This document shows positions 55,154 to 62,853 of a stretch of 64,000 bases of DNA, one piece after another. The stretch comes from Arthrobacter globiformis. Lineage in GTDB: Bacteria; Actinomycetota; Actinomycetes; Actinomycetales; Micrococcaceae. Numbering within the stretch: the first letter of the stretch is position 1; each line of letters opens with the position of its first letter. The notes beneath the pieces are model-generated. The model searched no databases and was not told the origin of the DNA. It was given only the letters and a program-made list of their open reading frames with translations. The position numbers and the translations under genes were made by a program. The stretch spans positions 992,001-1,056,000 of the forward strand of contig NZ_JAUSYZ010000001.1 of assembly GCF_030817195.1 (NCBI RefSeq). The letters run 5' to 3'.

Positions 55154-55751
55154 TTAACGCGGAAAGGCGCAGCGCCCAGCCGAACCGGGCGCTGCCGCCG
55201 CCCGTCCTGGCGGATTTGACCCCTGCCGCGACCTGCGCCCGAGCAAAAAACTTTCGCCCCGCGTGCGTCATAGCTGGACAATCGGCGTATGGCGGCTGCC
55301 GGTTTGCGGCAATTCAGATGTCATTGAATATTCAGCGCGTATTCATGGAAAAATCGAAGAAGATTCCGCAGGAGCAGCTTTCCGACCGTCCGTTCAGGAA
55401 AATAAATCAAAAAACCGGCCGCCTGCAAAACTGTGATTTACCACACAAACGAGTCGTTTGTCTCAGTATGCGGACGCTTTCGTCCATTGTTACTTGCAAG
55501 TTCTCATTGTTACGTTGCACACTTTCAAATGTGAACAAGAACTCAACAGCACCTGCAGCCGCAGAACATTGGTCCAGCACACCCGCTGCTGCCGACATGC
55601 GCTGTTGTCGAATGCACGCCTAACTTTCACCACCCCTCGAAGTTTTTAGGCATTCGCCCCCAGCCCAGCGTAGGGCGCCCCTCCCCAGAATCATTGCGGG
55701 ACCCAAGCATTCGAGCCGCGATGACGGCCATTCACATTGAGGTAAGCATTC
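55154..55751. other. 598-bp intergenic region, locally AT-rich
   Basis: No supported gene. From 55230 to 55620 the sequence is clearly richer in A and T than its surroundings (for example AAAATAAATCAAAAAACC near 55397). Short open frames on both strands lack ribosome sites. It could carry promoter and regulatory sites for the gene at 55752, which has GAGG 10 nt before its ATG. Confidence 0.4.
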
Positions 55752-56628
55752 ATGTCAGTTGCATCCGGATACGTCCACATCTCAGTCCGTAACGCCAACA
55801 AGGCAGGTCAGGCACAGGGATTGCGCCAGGGATTCGGCGCCCGCCCCGCCTTCGCCCCGGCAGGCCCGGCCAATACCGTTCCCGCTGCCCCGGGTTACGC
55901 ACCGCAGGGCTATAACCCGAACTCGTACGGCCAGTTGCGCGCCGTGCAGGCCGACGAAGCCGCGCCGCTGACCGCGCCCACACCTCTTGTGGCCCCGGCT
56001 GCCACCTCCCCGGTCCGGCCCCGTGCCGAACGAAAACGTCGCCCGCGGGTTCGTCCTGTACATGGGCATTGACGAGGAAACGGCGGCTGCCGCCGGCACC
56101 TCGATCGCCAAGCTTGCCCAGGAGATCCGCGCCTACGCCCAGTCCCTGGTTACCGGTGCTGAGAGCTACGCCGCCGTCGCTGTGGCGCCGGCCAGCGCGC
56201 CCGGTTCCGCGCTCGACGTGGTCCGTTCCACCTTTGGTGACCCCACCGTCAACGCCCGGCAGCGCACCGAGACTGCCCGCGTGCAGCCGGCCCAGGATCC
56301 CCGTCCCTCCGGTGTTCTGATCGACCTCGCCCGCCGCGAGGTGCACCTCGACGGCGAGTCCCTGAACCTGACGTTCAAGGAATTCGAACTGCTCAACTAC
56401 CTCGTGGAGAACGGCACCCGCACCGTGGGCCGCGACGAACTGCTCGAGGGCCTGTGGCGCAACGCCGAAGAAGTGCCGAACGAGCGCACCATCGACGTCC
56501 ACATCCGCCGCCTCCGCTCCAAGCTCGGCCGCCTCGCCAACACCGTGCGCACGGTCCGCGGCCAGGGCTACCGCTTCTACGAGCACCCGGAGGTCGTTGT
56601 CTGGGCCGCTCCGGAGTACTCGATCTAG
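55752..56628 (+). pseudogene. winged-helix (OmpR C-domain) regulator, interrupted by one extra C
   Basis: The gene begins at ATG 55752 (MSVASGYVHISVRNANKAG) and runs in frame to a run of four Cs at 56019-56022, after which that frame ends at 56072. Removing one C joins ...ATSPVRP to VPNENVARGFVLYMGIDEE in the next frame, which continues to 56628. The joined product, about 291 residues, would have an N-terminal Ala/Pro/Gln-rich part, a middle domain, and a C-terminal winged helix (LARREVHLDGESLNLTFKEF to VRGQGYRFYEHPE) without a receiver. Homopolymer error or a real mutation cannot be separated here. Confidence 0.75.
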
Positions 56629-56697
56629 TCGCCTCCGTCGCTCCTTGGCGCGGCTGGTCCAGGTTTGCGCTTGGCCGCCCGATAGTAGGGTGAGTCC

Positions 56698-57225
56698 ATG
56701 AGTGCGCACCATAAGAAGCGGCTGGTCCTGATGCGCCACGCCAAGGCCGACTGGCCGGGCGGGGTGGCGGACCACGAGCGTCCCCTGGAGGAACGCGGCC
56801 ACCGCGAGGCTCCGCTTGCCGGTAAATGGCTGCTCAAGCACAACATCGTCCCGGATTTCATTCTGTGCTCGAGTTCCCTGCGGACGCGGCAGACATGCAC
56901 GTGGGTGTGCAGTGAACTCGGTGAGAAGGCCCCGACGCCGAAACTTGAGGACGGCCTCTACGGCGCCTCTGCGCTGCGCATGCTTGCGGTCATCAACCAC
57001 GTGCCCGACACCGTGACCACGCTGATGGTCATCTCCCACATGCCCGGCGTGCAGGATTTGGCCATGCACCTGGCGTCGCGGGATTCCAACCACGATGCCT
57101 ATATGGATGCCGCCACGCGCTTTCCCACGAGCGGCCTGACCGTGCTGGAGACCGAGAAGCCCTGGGCCGAACTGGACGGCCAGGACGCCAGGCTCACGCA
57201 CTTCAAGGTCCCGCGCGCACACTAG
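56698..57225 (+). CDS. SixA-like histidine phosphatase
   Basis: A 175-residue histidine phosphatase of the SixA branch, which dephosphorylates phosphohistidine proteins or small molecules. The catalytic motif is LVLMRHAKADWP (RHA, His as nucleophile); the second His is in VISHMPGVQDLAMHL. Conserved SSSLRTRQT contributes an arginine to the phosphate pocket. It stands alone in a plus-strand run; the target is unknown. Confidence 0.9.
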   Translation: MSAHHKKRLVLMRHAKADWPGGVADHERPLEERGHREAPLAGKWLLKHNIVPDFILCSSSLRTRQTCTWVCSELGEKAPTPKLEDGLYGASALRMLAVINHVPDTVTTLMVISHMPGVQDLAMHLASRDSNHDAYMDAATRFPTSGLTVLETEKPWAELDGQDARLTHFKVPRAH

Positions 57226-57277
57226 CGCGGACGAGTAGGCTTGTCCCCACTGTCGTCTAATTTGGGGAAGGGCCGCC

Positions 57278-58705
57278 ATGCTGAATTCCGTATCCGCCCG
57301 GTGGCGGGCCGGTGCCCGGCGGTTCGCTGCCGCCGTCGTCGTTCTGATGATGCTGTCCGCCGGGGCGCAGCAGGCAACCGCGGCTCCTTCCGGTGAGCCG
57401 CTGTCCACGCAGGTGGTGTCGAACCCCAGCCATGCGTGGGTCCTCGTGAACAAGTCGCGCCCGCTGAATCCGCGGCAGTTCGCGCCGTCGGACCTCGTCA
57501 GCTCGAACGGCACCGGCCACCTGCTGCGGCGACAGGTCGCAGGTGCCCTGGGCCAGCTGTTCGCCGGGGCGCGCGCCGCCGGATATTCCCTGGAAGTCAT
57601 CAGCGGCTACCGGTCCTACGCGTCCCAGAGTGCCCTGTATAGCTCCTACGTGCAGATGTACGGGCAGGCCTATGCCGACCAGATTTCGGCCAGGCCGGGC
57701 TACAGCGAGCACCAGACCGGCCTGGCGGCGGACATCGGCAACGCAGGCGGCGGCTGTGGCCTCACCGCCTGCTTCGGGACCACACCCGGCGGGCGCTGGG
57801 TGGCGGCGAACGCCCACCGCTACGGCTTCGTCGTGCGCTACCCGCAGGGATATTCCGGCATTACCGGCTACACATATGAGCCTTGGCACCTGAGATTTGT
57901 CGGCGTTCCACTGGCCACGGATATGAAGATCCGGGCCATTCCCACCATGGAGCAGTATTTTGCCGCCCGCCCCACCATCCGGAGCGGGGCCGACGTACTC
58001 GCTGCCGATTCCAGCGGCGTGCTCTGGTCCTATCCGGCCAACGGCCGCGGCGGCTTCGGCACGCGCGTCCGCATCGGACCGGGCTGGTCAGGCCTGAAGG
58101 CCGGCTTCGTCGCTGACTGGAATGCCGACGGCGTTAACGACATCGTGGCCCAGTGGAAGACCGGGACGCTCGCCGTGTACCGCGGCAAGCTCTCCGGCGG
58201 ATTCCTCAGCCCCCTCCGCGTGGGCAGCGCCGGATGGCAGTCCATGAACATCACCGTGGGCAAATGGCACAACGGCCAGCGTTACCCGGGCGTGGTGGGC
58301 ACCGCAGCCGACGGCGCCATGTACTTCTACCCGAACGCCACGGGCGGTGCGCTCAGCACGCGGCTTCGGCTCGGGCAGGGATTCCAGGGCATGAAACTGA
58401 CCATGGCCGACTTCGACAATGACCGCCGCCAGGACCTGCTGGTCACCAGGGCGACCGGCGAACTCCTGCTCTACAGGTCCGACGGCGCCGGCAAGTTCGC
58501 TGCGGAACCCCGCCGCCGGGTGGGGACCGGGTGGAACGCGCTGGTCCAGTCCCACGCGTCGTTCGGGTTCCAAGGGCCGGGAACACGCGGACTCACTGCG
58601 AAAACCACCGATGGGCGCCTCGTGTACTACAGCCTGGGCAACAGCCAGTTCACCGGACTCCGGGCGGTTGGGCCAGGCTGGCAGTCGTTTAACATCTTCC
58701 GCTAG
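57278..58705 (+). CDS. exported D-Ala-D-Ala carboxypeptidase (VanY-like) with FG-GAP repeats
   Basis: A 475-residue secreted protein: signal peptide (AAAVVVLMMLSAGAQQATAA, cleaved near 36), then a peptidase M15B/VanY domain with SGYRSYASQ, SEHQTGLAADIG (His and Asp zinc ligands) and YEPWHLRFVG. The second half (about 235-475) is a beta-propeller-like set of FG-GAP/VCBS units (for example DWNADGVNDIVAQW and DFDNDRRQDLLVTR), with calcium-type DxDxD spacing. It trims peptidoglycan stem peptides while the propeller may bind wall polymer or calcium. Confidence 0.88.
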   Translation: MLNSVSARWRAGARRFAAAVVVLMMLSAGAQQATAAPSGEPLSTQVVSNPSHAWVLVNKSRPLNPRQFAPSDLVSSNGTGHLLRRQVAGALGQLFAGARAAGYSLEVISGYRSYASQSALYSSYVQMYGQAYADQISARPGYSEHQTGLAADIGNAGGGCGLTACFGTTPGGRWVAANAHRYGFVVRYPQGYSGITGYTYEPWHLRFVGVPLATDMKIRAIPTMEQYFAARPTIRSGADVLAADSSGVLWSYPANGRGGFGTRVRIGPGWSGLKAGFVADWNADGVNDIVAQWKTGTLAVYRGKLSGGFLSPLRVGSAGWQSMNITVGKWHNGQRYPGVVGTAADGAMYFYPNATGGALSTRLRLGQGFQGMKLTMADFDNDRRQDLLVTRATGELLLYRSDGAGKFAAEPRRRVGTGWNALVQSHASFGFQGPGTRGLTAKTTDGRLVYYSLGNSQFTGLRAVGPGWQSFNIFR

Positions 58706-58720
58706 CCGGTCTTCGGTCCG

Positions 58721-58790
58721 GTGGCCGGACTATGGGTGGCCGGCCGCCGGTTGCCGGACTATAGGTTGCCGGCCCTAGCGTTGCCGGACT
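58721..58790. repeat. short degenerate tandem repeat
   Basis: GTKGCCGGACTAT(G/A)GGT-type units begin at 58721, 58750 and (partial) 58780, a 29-30 bp period. The third copy lies in the last codons of the minus-strand gene at 58775. Both neighbouring genes end here in convergence. Confidence 0.7.
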
Positions 58791-59380
58791 GCGCGTTTTT
58801 GCTGCGGCGGCTTTGGCTGGGCTGGCCGCTGGGCCTGCTGTGGCCGAACCGTGGCCTGCGCTGGTTGCCGGGCGCCCGCCGGGAGTCTCGTAGCAGGACG
58901 CGCCGGCCCTCCGGCCGTCCTGGCCGGGCTTGCGCTCCGGGGCCTGGCCGCGGCCGTGGGCTGCTCCCGCCGGAGCCGCCGCCGGGACGGCCAGACCGCC
59001 GCGCAGAACAGCACCAGCAGCGTCAGGCATCCCGAGGCTGCGGCCAGGTAGAAGTAGATGTCCGAATCCCGTGTGGTCACCGCCTGGCCCAGGGCTGCCG
59101 GACTCTGGTTGAACGCCAGCCCCCACATGCGCAGGAAGGCGATGCTGCAGCCGATAAACAGGCTGGTTCCGGCACCGCCTGCCAACAGGGCAAGGTAGCG
59201 GTGCCGGGCAAAGCCTTCCGCCACGGACGCCACATACCCCACGGCCAGGGCGCCCAGGAAGGCCACCAGCGCGGCCTCTTCCAGCGTGACGGCCGTCAGC
59301 ACCAGCAGGCCTGCCGCTGCGGCAAACGCACCGATCGCTGTCTTTCCGCTGTTACCCATGTGGCGCATGGGACCAATCAT
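58775..59380 (-). CDS. membrane protein of unknown function
   Basis: A 201-residue protein with four hydrophobic segments (about 13-33, 36-55, 62-85, 110-130) and a C-terminal tail of about 70 residues rich in Arg/Pro/Gln/Ala. The ATG overlaps the TetR gene stop (ATGA), so it is the last gene of the YhgE operon. No family was recognised. Positive charge in the tail suggests a cytoplasmic side. Confidence 0.7.
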   Translation of the reverse strand: MIGPMRHMGNSGKTAIGAFAAAAGLLVLTAVTLEEAALVAFLGALAVGYVASVAEGFARHRYLALLAGGAGTSLFIGCSIAFLRMWGLAFNQSPAALGQAVTTRDSDIYFYLAAASGCLTLLVLFCAAVWPSRRRLRREQPTAAARPRSASPARTAGGPARPATRLPAGARQPAQATVRPQQAQRPAQPKPPQQKRAVRQR

Positions 59381-60027
59381 CCCTGAGGATCGGGTCCCTT
59401 CAGCACGTAGCCGCGCATGATTGTCATGATGGCTGCAACGCTTTGGTCACGGCTCCGTTCCGGGTTGTACGTCTGGCGATCCAGCCCCACCACAAAGCAG
59501 GCGCCAAACACGGCAGCTTCCAGGCTTCCCCGGGAAATGGTGGCGTCCACCGGATACTGCTCGGCAACGCTTTCGATTGCCGTGCCGATCACCTGCAGCA
59601 GCCGGGTCCGGAGCTCGGCGAAGGTGTCCTGCCATTCGCTCGGGCTGCGCCACTGTTCGCCCACCCACAGCCTGGCGAAGGACGGATACTCGGCCATGAA
59701 GTCCATGGCCTGGCCGATCATCGCCTCCATGCCGGCCAGCGGATCGGCCGTCCCGCCCTGCACGCTGAGCAGCCTGGCCTCGAGGATGTCCACGCCGTGC
59801 CGCAGCAGCTGGGCAATCAGGTCGGACTTGCTGCCGAAGTTGTAGTAGACGGTCCCCTTGGACACGCCCGCCGCGGCGGCGATCTCGTCCACCGTCACAC
59901 CTGACGCGCCGCGTTCCCCGATCAGGTCCATGGATGCCTCGAACAGCTTTTGCTTGGTGGCGTTGGTCCGGCCGGGGCGGAGCTTCCTCGGTGCAACGGG
60001 TTCCTGGTCCGCCTCCAGCGTGCTCAT
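59377..60027 (-). CDS. TetR-family transcriptional regulator
   Basis: A 216-residue repressor with a TetR helix-turn-helix (LFEASMDLIGERGASGVTVDEIAAAAGVSKGTVYYNFGSKSDLI, about 28-72) and a helical ligand domain. ATG 60027 overlaps the YhgE stop by 4 nt. The 20-bp palindrome upstream of the operon (62826-62845) is a good candidate for its binding site, so the regulator would control its own operon. Confidence 0.93.
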   Translation of the reverse strand: MSTLEADQEPVAPRKLRPGRTNATKQKLFEASMDLIGERGASGVTVDEIAAAAGVSKGTVYYNFGSKSDLIAQLLRHGVDILEARLLSVQGGTADPLAGMEAMIGQAMDFMAEYPSFARLWVGEQWRSPSEWQDTFAELRTRLLQVIGTAIESVAEQYPVDATISRGSLEAAVFGACFVVGLDRQTYNPERSRDQSVAAIMTIMRGYVLKGPDPQG

Positions 60028-62060
60028 ACGGCGATCTCCGGTTTCAGGGTCTTGAGGGTCCAGAACTTGTTCTTGCGGACGGCCAGCGTCGAAAGGGCCA
60101 TCCCCAGCAAAGTGTAGCCAAAGAGCCCCGCCACGGTGGCCGGGAGCAGGGACAGGTCCGCGCCGTAGACCAGGTGCCGCATCCCATCCACCACGTAACC
60201 CATGGGCAGGACCCGGTGGACGGCGTGCAGCGGCTCCGGTGTGGTCTGCCACGGGAAAGTGCCGCCGGAGGAGACCAGCTGCAGCACGAGCAGGATGAGC
60301 ACCACGAGCTTCCCTGGCGAACCGAGCAGTGCCACTACGCCCTGGATGATGGCGCTGAACGCCATGGCGGCGGCCAGCAGGAACAGCCACATCAGCCACG
60401 GATGGGCAGGACGCAGTCCCAGGCCCACGTTGACGACCACCGTGAGCAGGCTTGCCTGCACGGCGGATACCGCCAGAAACGGAAGCCAGCCCCCGACGGC
60501 GATCTTCCAGGCGGGCGCATTGGAAGCCAGGGCGCGCTGGGTGATGGGCCGCATGGCCTGGACCAGCATGAAGATGCCGATCCACAGGGCCAGGGTCATG
60601 AAGAAGGGAGCGAGTCCTGCACCGTAGGAGCCGGCCTTTGCCTGCGAGACGTTGCTGACGGCCACGGGATCGGACATCACAGCCGAGAGGCTGCTCTTTT
60701 GCGCGTCATTGGGGTGGGGGACCTTGCCGGCTCCTTGGGACAGCCCGTCGGCCAGTTTCCCGGCCCCCGCCGCGGCGGTGCCCGCTCCGCTCTCCAGCTG
60801 CGCCGCACCGTCGTCGAGCGTTTGGGCACCTGCCGACAGGGCAGCGGAACCGTCCACCGCTGTCTGCTCACCGGCAGCGAGCGTCGAGGCTCCGGCGGCC
60901 AGCCGGTCTGCCCCGGCGGACGCGGTGGAGATGCCGCCGGTCAAAGCCGGTGCGGCGGCGGCCAGGCGCGCCGCGCCGGCACTGACCGCAGCTGATCCGT
61001 CTGCAAGCTGCTGGATCTGCGCGGCGTCCGCCTGGATTTTCACCCTGGCATCGCTGACCGGGCCGGAGGCCGCCGCGGAATCAACTTCCGCGAGCACCTT
61101 GTCCGCCTGTTCCTGGGTCAGGACACCGGCGGCCACCAGCTTGTTGTTGGACTCCTGCAGCCGGCCGCGGAGACCGTTTTCAGCAGCCTCGAGCTGCCCG
61201 ACAGCGTCCTGCACCTTGCTGTTCAGCGCCGCGTTTCCTGCCGCAACCTGCGCGGCACCGTCTGCGAGGCGCTGAGAGTCCGCCGGAAGCCCGGCCGTCC
61301 TGTCCCGCAGTTCCGCCAGCCCTCCGCTCAGCTGTCCGGCGCCGGCCGAAAGCTCGTTTGCCCCGTCACGGAGCCTGACCTGGCCGTTGTGAAGGTCGGC
61401 GGCCCCGGTTTCCAGTTTCCCGGTTCCCTCATGGAGGGTGACCGTGCCGTCGTGCAGGCGGGTGACGCCGTCGGCCAGCTGGACGGCACCGTCGGCCGCC
61501 TTCACCATTTGGGTGTGGATGGTGCCAAACCCGGTGAGGAGCTGGTTGGCGGTTTCCGCGCCGACTTCCTTGGCCACCGACGCATGCACGGCCGTGGCCA
61601 GCTTGTCCACGATGGTGCTCAGCAGGTAATTGTTGGCGTCGTTCGTGGTGACGTTGAGCATGGCCTGGGTCGCCGAATCGAAGCTGCCGGGCGAGGCGAG
61701 GTTGGCGGAGAAGTCCTTGGGGATCTTGAGCGCGAATGCGTACTTGCCGTCACTGACGCCCTGGTCCGCCTCGGCGGCGGTGGGGACCGTCTGCCAGTTG
61801 AACACGTGCCCGTCGAGGAGGTTGTCCGCCACCTTCTGCCCGGCCTCCAGCCGCACTCCGTTGCCGGTGGCCGCCCCGGCGTCCTCCACCACGAGTGCGG
61901 CGTCGATCCGGTCCAGGTTGCCGTACGGATTCCAGTTGGCATACAGGTACACCGCGCCGTAGAGCAGCGGCACCAGGGTGAGCGCCATGATGGTCAGCTT
62001 GGGCAGCAACCCGCCGGTCATGCGCTTGAGTTCAGAGCGCGCCAGCCGCAGGACAGTCAC
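60024..62060 (-). CDS. YhgE/Pip-type membrane protein with coiled-coil ectodomain
   Basis: A 678-residue ABC-2-like permease: one helix near the N-terminus, a long extracytoplasmic domain (about 45-470) and five or six helices in the last 200 residues. The ectodomain has runs of L-x-x-G-A pattern (LADGVTRLHDGTVTLHEGTG, LSAGAGQLSGGL) forming a coiled coil, as in YhgE, phage infection protein and the EsaA relatives of type VII secretion. The family exports unknown molecules. The C-terminus is coupled to the TetR gene; the N-terminus to the ABC-like gene. Confidence 0.9.
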   Translation of the reverse strand: MTVLRLARSELKRMTGGLLPKLTIMALTLVPLLYGAVYLYANWNPYGNLDRIDAALVVEDAGAATGNGVRLEAGQKVADNLLDGHVFNWQTVPTAAEADQGVSDGKYAFALKIPKDFSANLASPGSFDSATQAMLNVTTNDANNYLLSTIVDKLATAVHASVAKEVGAETANQLLTGFGTIHTQMVKAADGAVQLADGVTRLHDGTVTLHEGTGKLETGAADLHNGQVRLRDGANELSAGAGQLSGGLAELRDRTAGLPADSQRLADGAAQVAAGNAALNSKVQDAVGQLEAAENGLRGRLQESNNKLVAAGVLTQEQADKVLAEVDSAAASGPVSDARVKIQADAAQIQQLADGSAAVSAGAARLAAAAPALTGGISTASAGADRLAAGASTLAAGEQTAVDGSAALSAGAQTLDDGAAQLESGAGTAAAGAGKLADGLSQGAGKVPHPNDAQKSSLSAVMSDPVAVSNVSQAKAGSYGAGLAPFFMTLALWIGIFMLVQAMRPITQRALASNAPAWKIAVGGWLPFLAVSAVQASLLTVVVNVGLGLRPAHPWLMWLFLLAAAMAFSAIIQGVVALLGSPGKLVVLILLVLQLVSSGGTFPWQTTPEPLHAVHRVLPMGYVVDGMRHLVYGADLSLLPATVAGLFGYTLLGMALSTLAVRKNKFWTLKTLKPEIAV

Positions 62061-62818
62061 TTGGCTACCTCGCTTGCCAGGCTGGAGTTTTTGTCCACAT
62101 ATTTGGACTTCGGGGGTGTTTTGGGGCCATTATCTGTACAAAAACTCCCAGGGGAGGGGCGGCGGTCCGCGTTGCCGATTGCCGCGGACGGTCCGGTCCA
62201 GCCGTCCGGGAGGGCAGTAACGGTTGCGACGACGGCGAGGGGCCGGCCGCCGTCGTACGCCAGTTCGCTGAGCCGCGGCAGCCAGCCGGCGGGGTCGGCG
62301 CCGTGACGGTCGGGGGAGTCCACGACGAGGAGGTCCGTGCCGGGGTTGGCGAGGGCCAGCGCCGTGAGGAGCTCGGTGCGGCGGGCCGGCGGCAACTGCT
62401 CCGTCCACAGGCCGGCGACATCCTCGAAACGGTTGACCTTCAGCCACGGCTTGCTGAGCAGGGCCCCACGGTAACGGCGGGGAACCAGGGCCAGATCCTC
62501 CGTGACGAGATCCGCGACGCTCAGGTGCTGTTCGGGTTCGGTGACGCCGGGGGAGTCCACCAGCGCACTGGCGCGCCGCAGCGGCCTGATCCCGGCCGAG
62601 CCGTCCCAGCTGACAGTGCCGCCGTCGGGCCTCATCCGGCCGCTGAGGACCAGCGCGAGGGCCGTCCTCTGGTCCTGGCGGTCGCCGGTCACCAGCAGCA
62701 GTTCGCCGCGGGCTACCTGCAGGGAGGTCGGTGGCAGGAGGTCGAGCCGCCGGCCTTTCACGCTGGGCTGTCGTGCGCAGAGCAAAGGGAGCCTTTCGCA
62801 GAAGTTGGTCTGCTTCAA
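62057..62818 (-). CDS. ABC-like ATPase with destroyed Walker A motif
   Basis: A 253-residue protein in the place of the ATPase for YhgE. The ABC fold is recognisable (RGELLLVTGDRQDQRTALALVLSGRMRPDGGTVSWDG, 38-72), but the P-loop reads GDRQDQRTAL instead of GxxGxGK(S/T), the signature is not visible, and the Walker B-like LLVVDSPDRHG lacks the glutamate. It is unlikely to hydrolyse ATP. The best start is TTG 62818; a GTG at 62761 is possible. It overlaps the YhgE gene by 4 nt, so it is an expressed partner rather than a relic. Confidence 0.75.
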   Translation of the reverse strand: MKQTNFCERLPLLCARQPSVKGRRLDLLPPTSLQVARGELLLVTGDRQDQRTALALVLSGRMRPDGGTVSWDGSAGIRPLRRASALVDSPGVTEPEQHLSVADLVTEDLALVPRRYRGALLSKPWLKVNRFEDVAGLWTEQLPPARRTELLTALALANPGTDLLVVDSPDRHGADPAGWLPRLSELAYDGGRPLAVVATVTALPDGWTGPSAAIGNADRRPSPGSFCTDNGPKTPPKSKYVDKNSSLASEVAK

Positions 62819-62825
62819 GGCTAAC

Positions 62826-62845
62826 TGAACTGACCAGTCAGTTCA
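62826..62845. promoter_or_regulatory. 20-bp palindromic operator
   Basis: TGAACTGAC-CA-GTCAGTTCA has perfect 9-bp arms with a 2-nt centre and lies 8 nt upstream of the TTG start of the ABC-like gene. It is the likely target of the TetR regulator encoded in the operon. Confidence 0.75.
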
Positions 62846-62853
62846 AATAAGAG

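Noticed and set aside
56019..56022. Programmed +1 frameshift
   Set aside because: A plain C homopolymer without stop codon or stimulatory structure in place; a simple indel explains it better.
55750..57600. 616-codon minus-strand frame opposite the regulator and SixA genes
   Set aside because: No start signal, and plus-strand genes have clear motifs.
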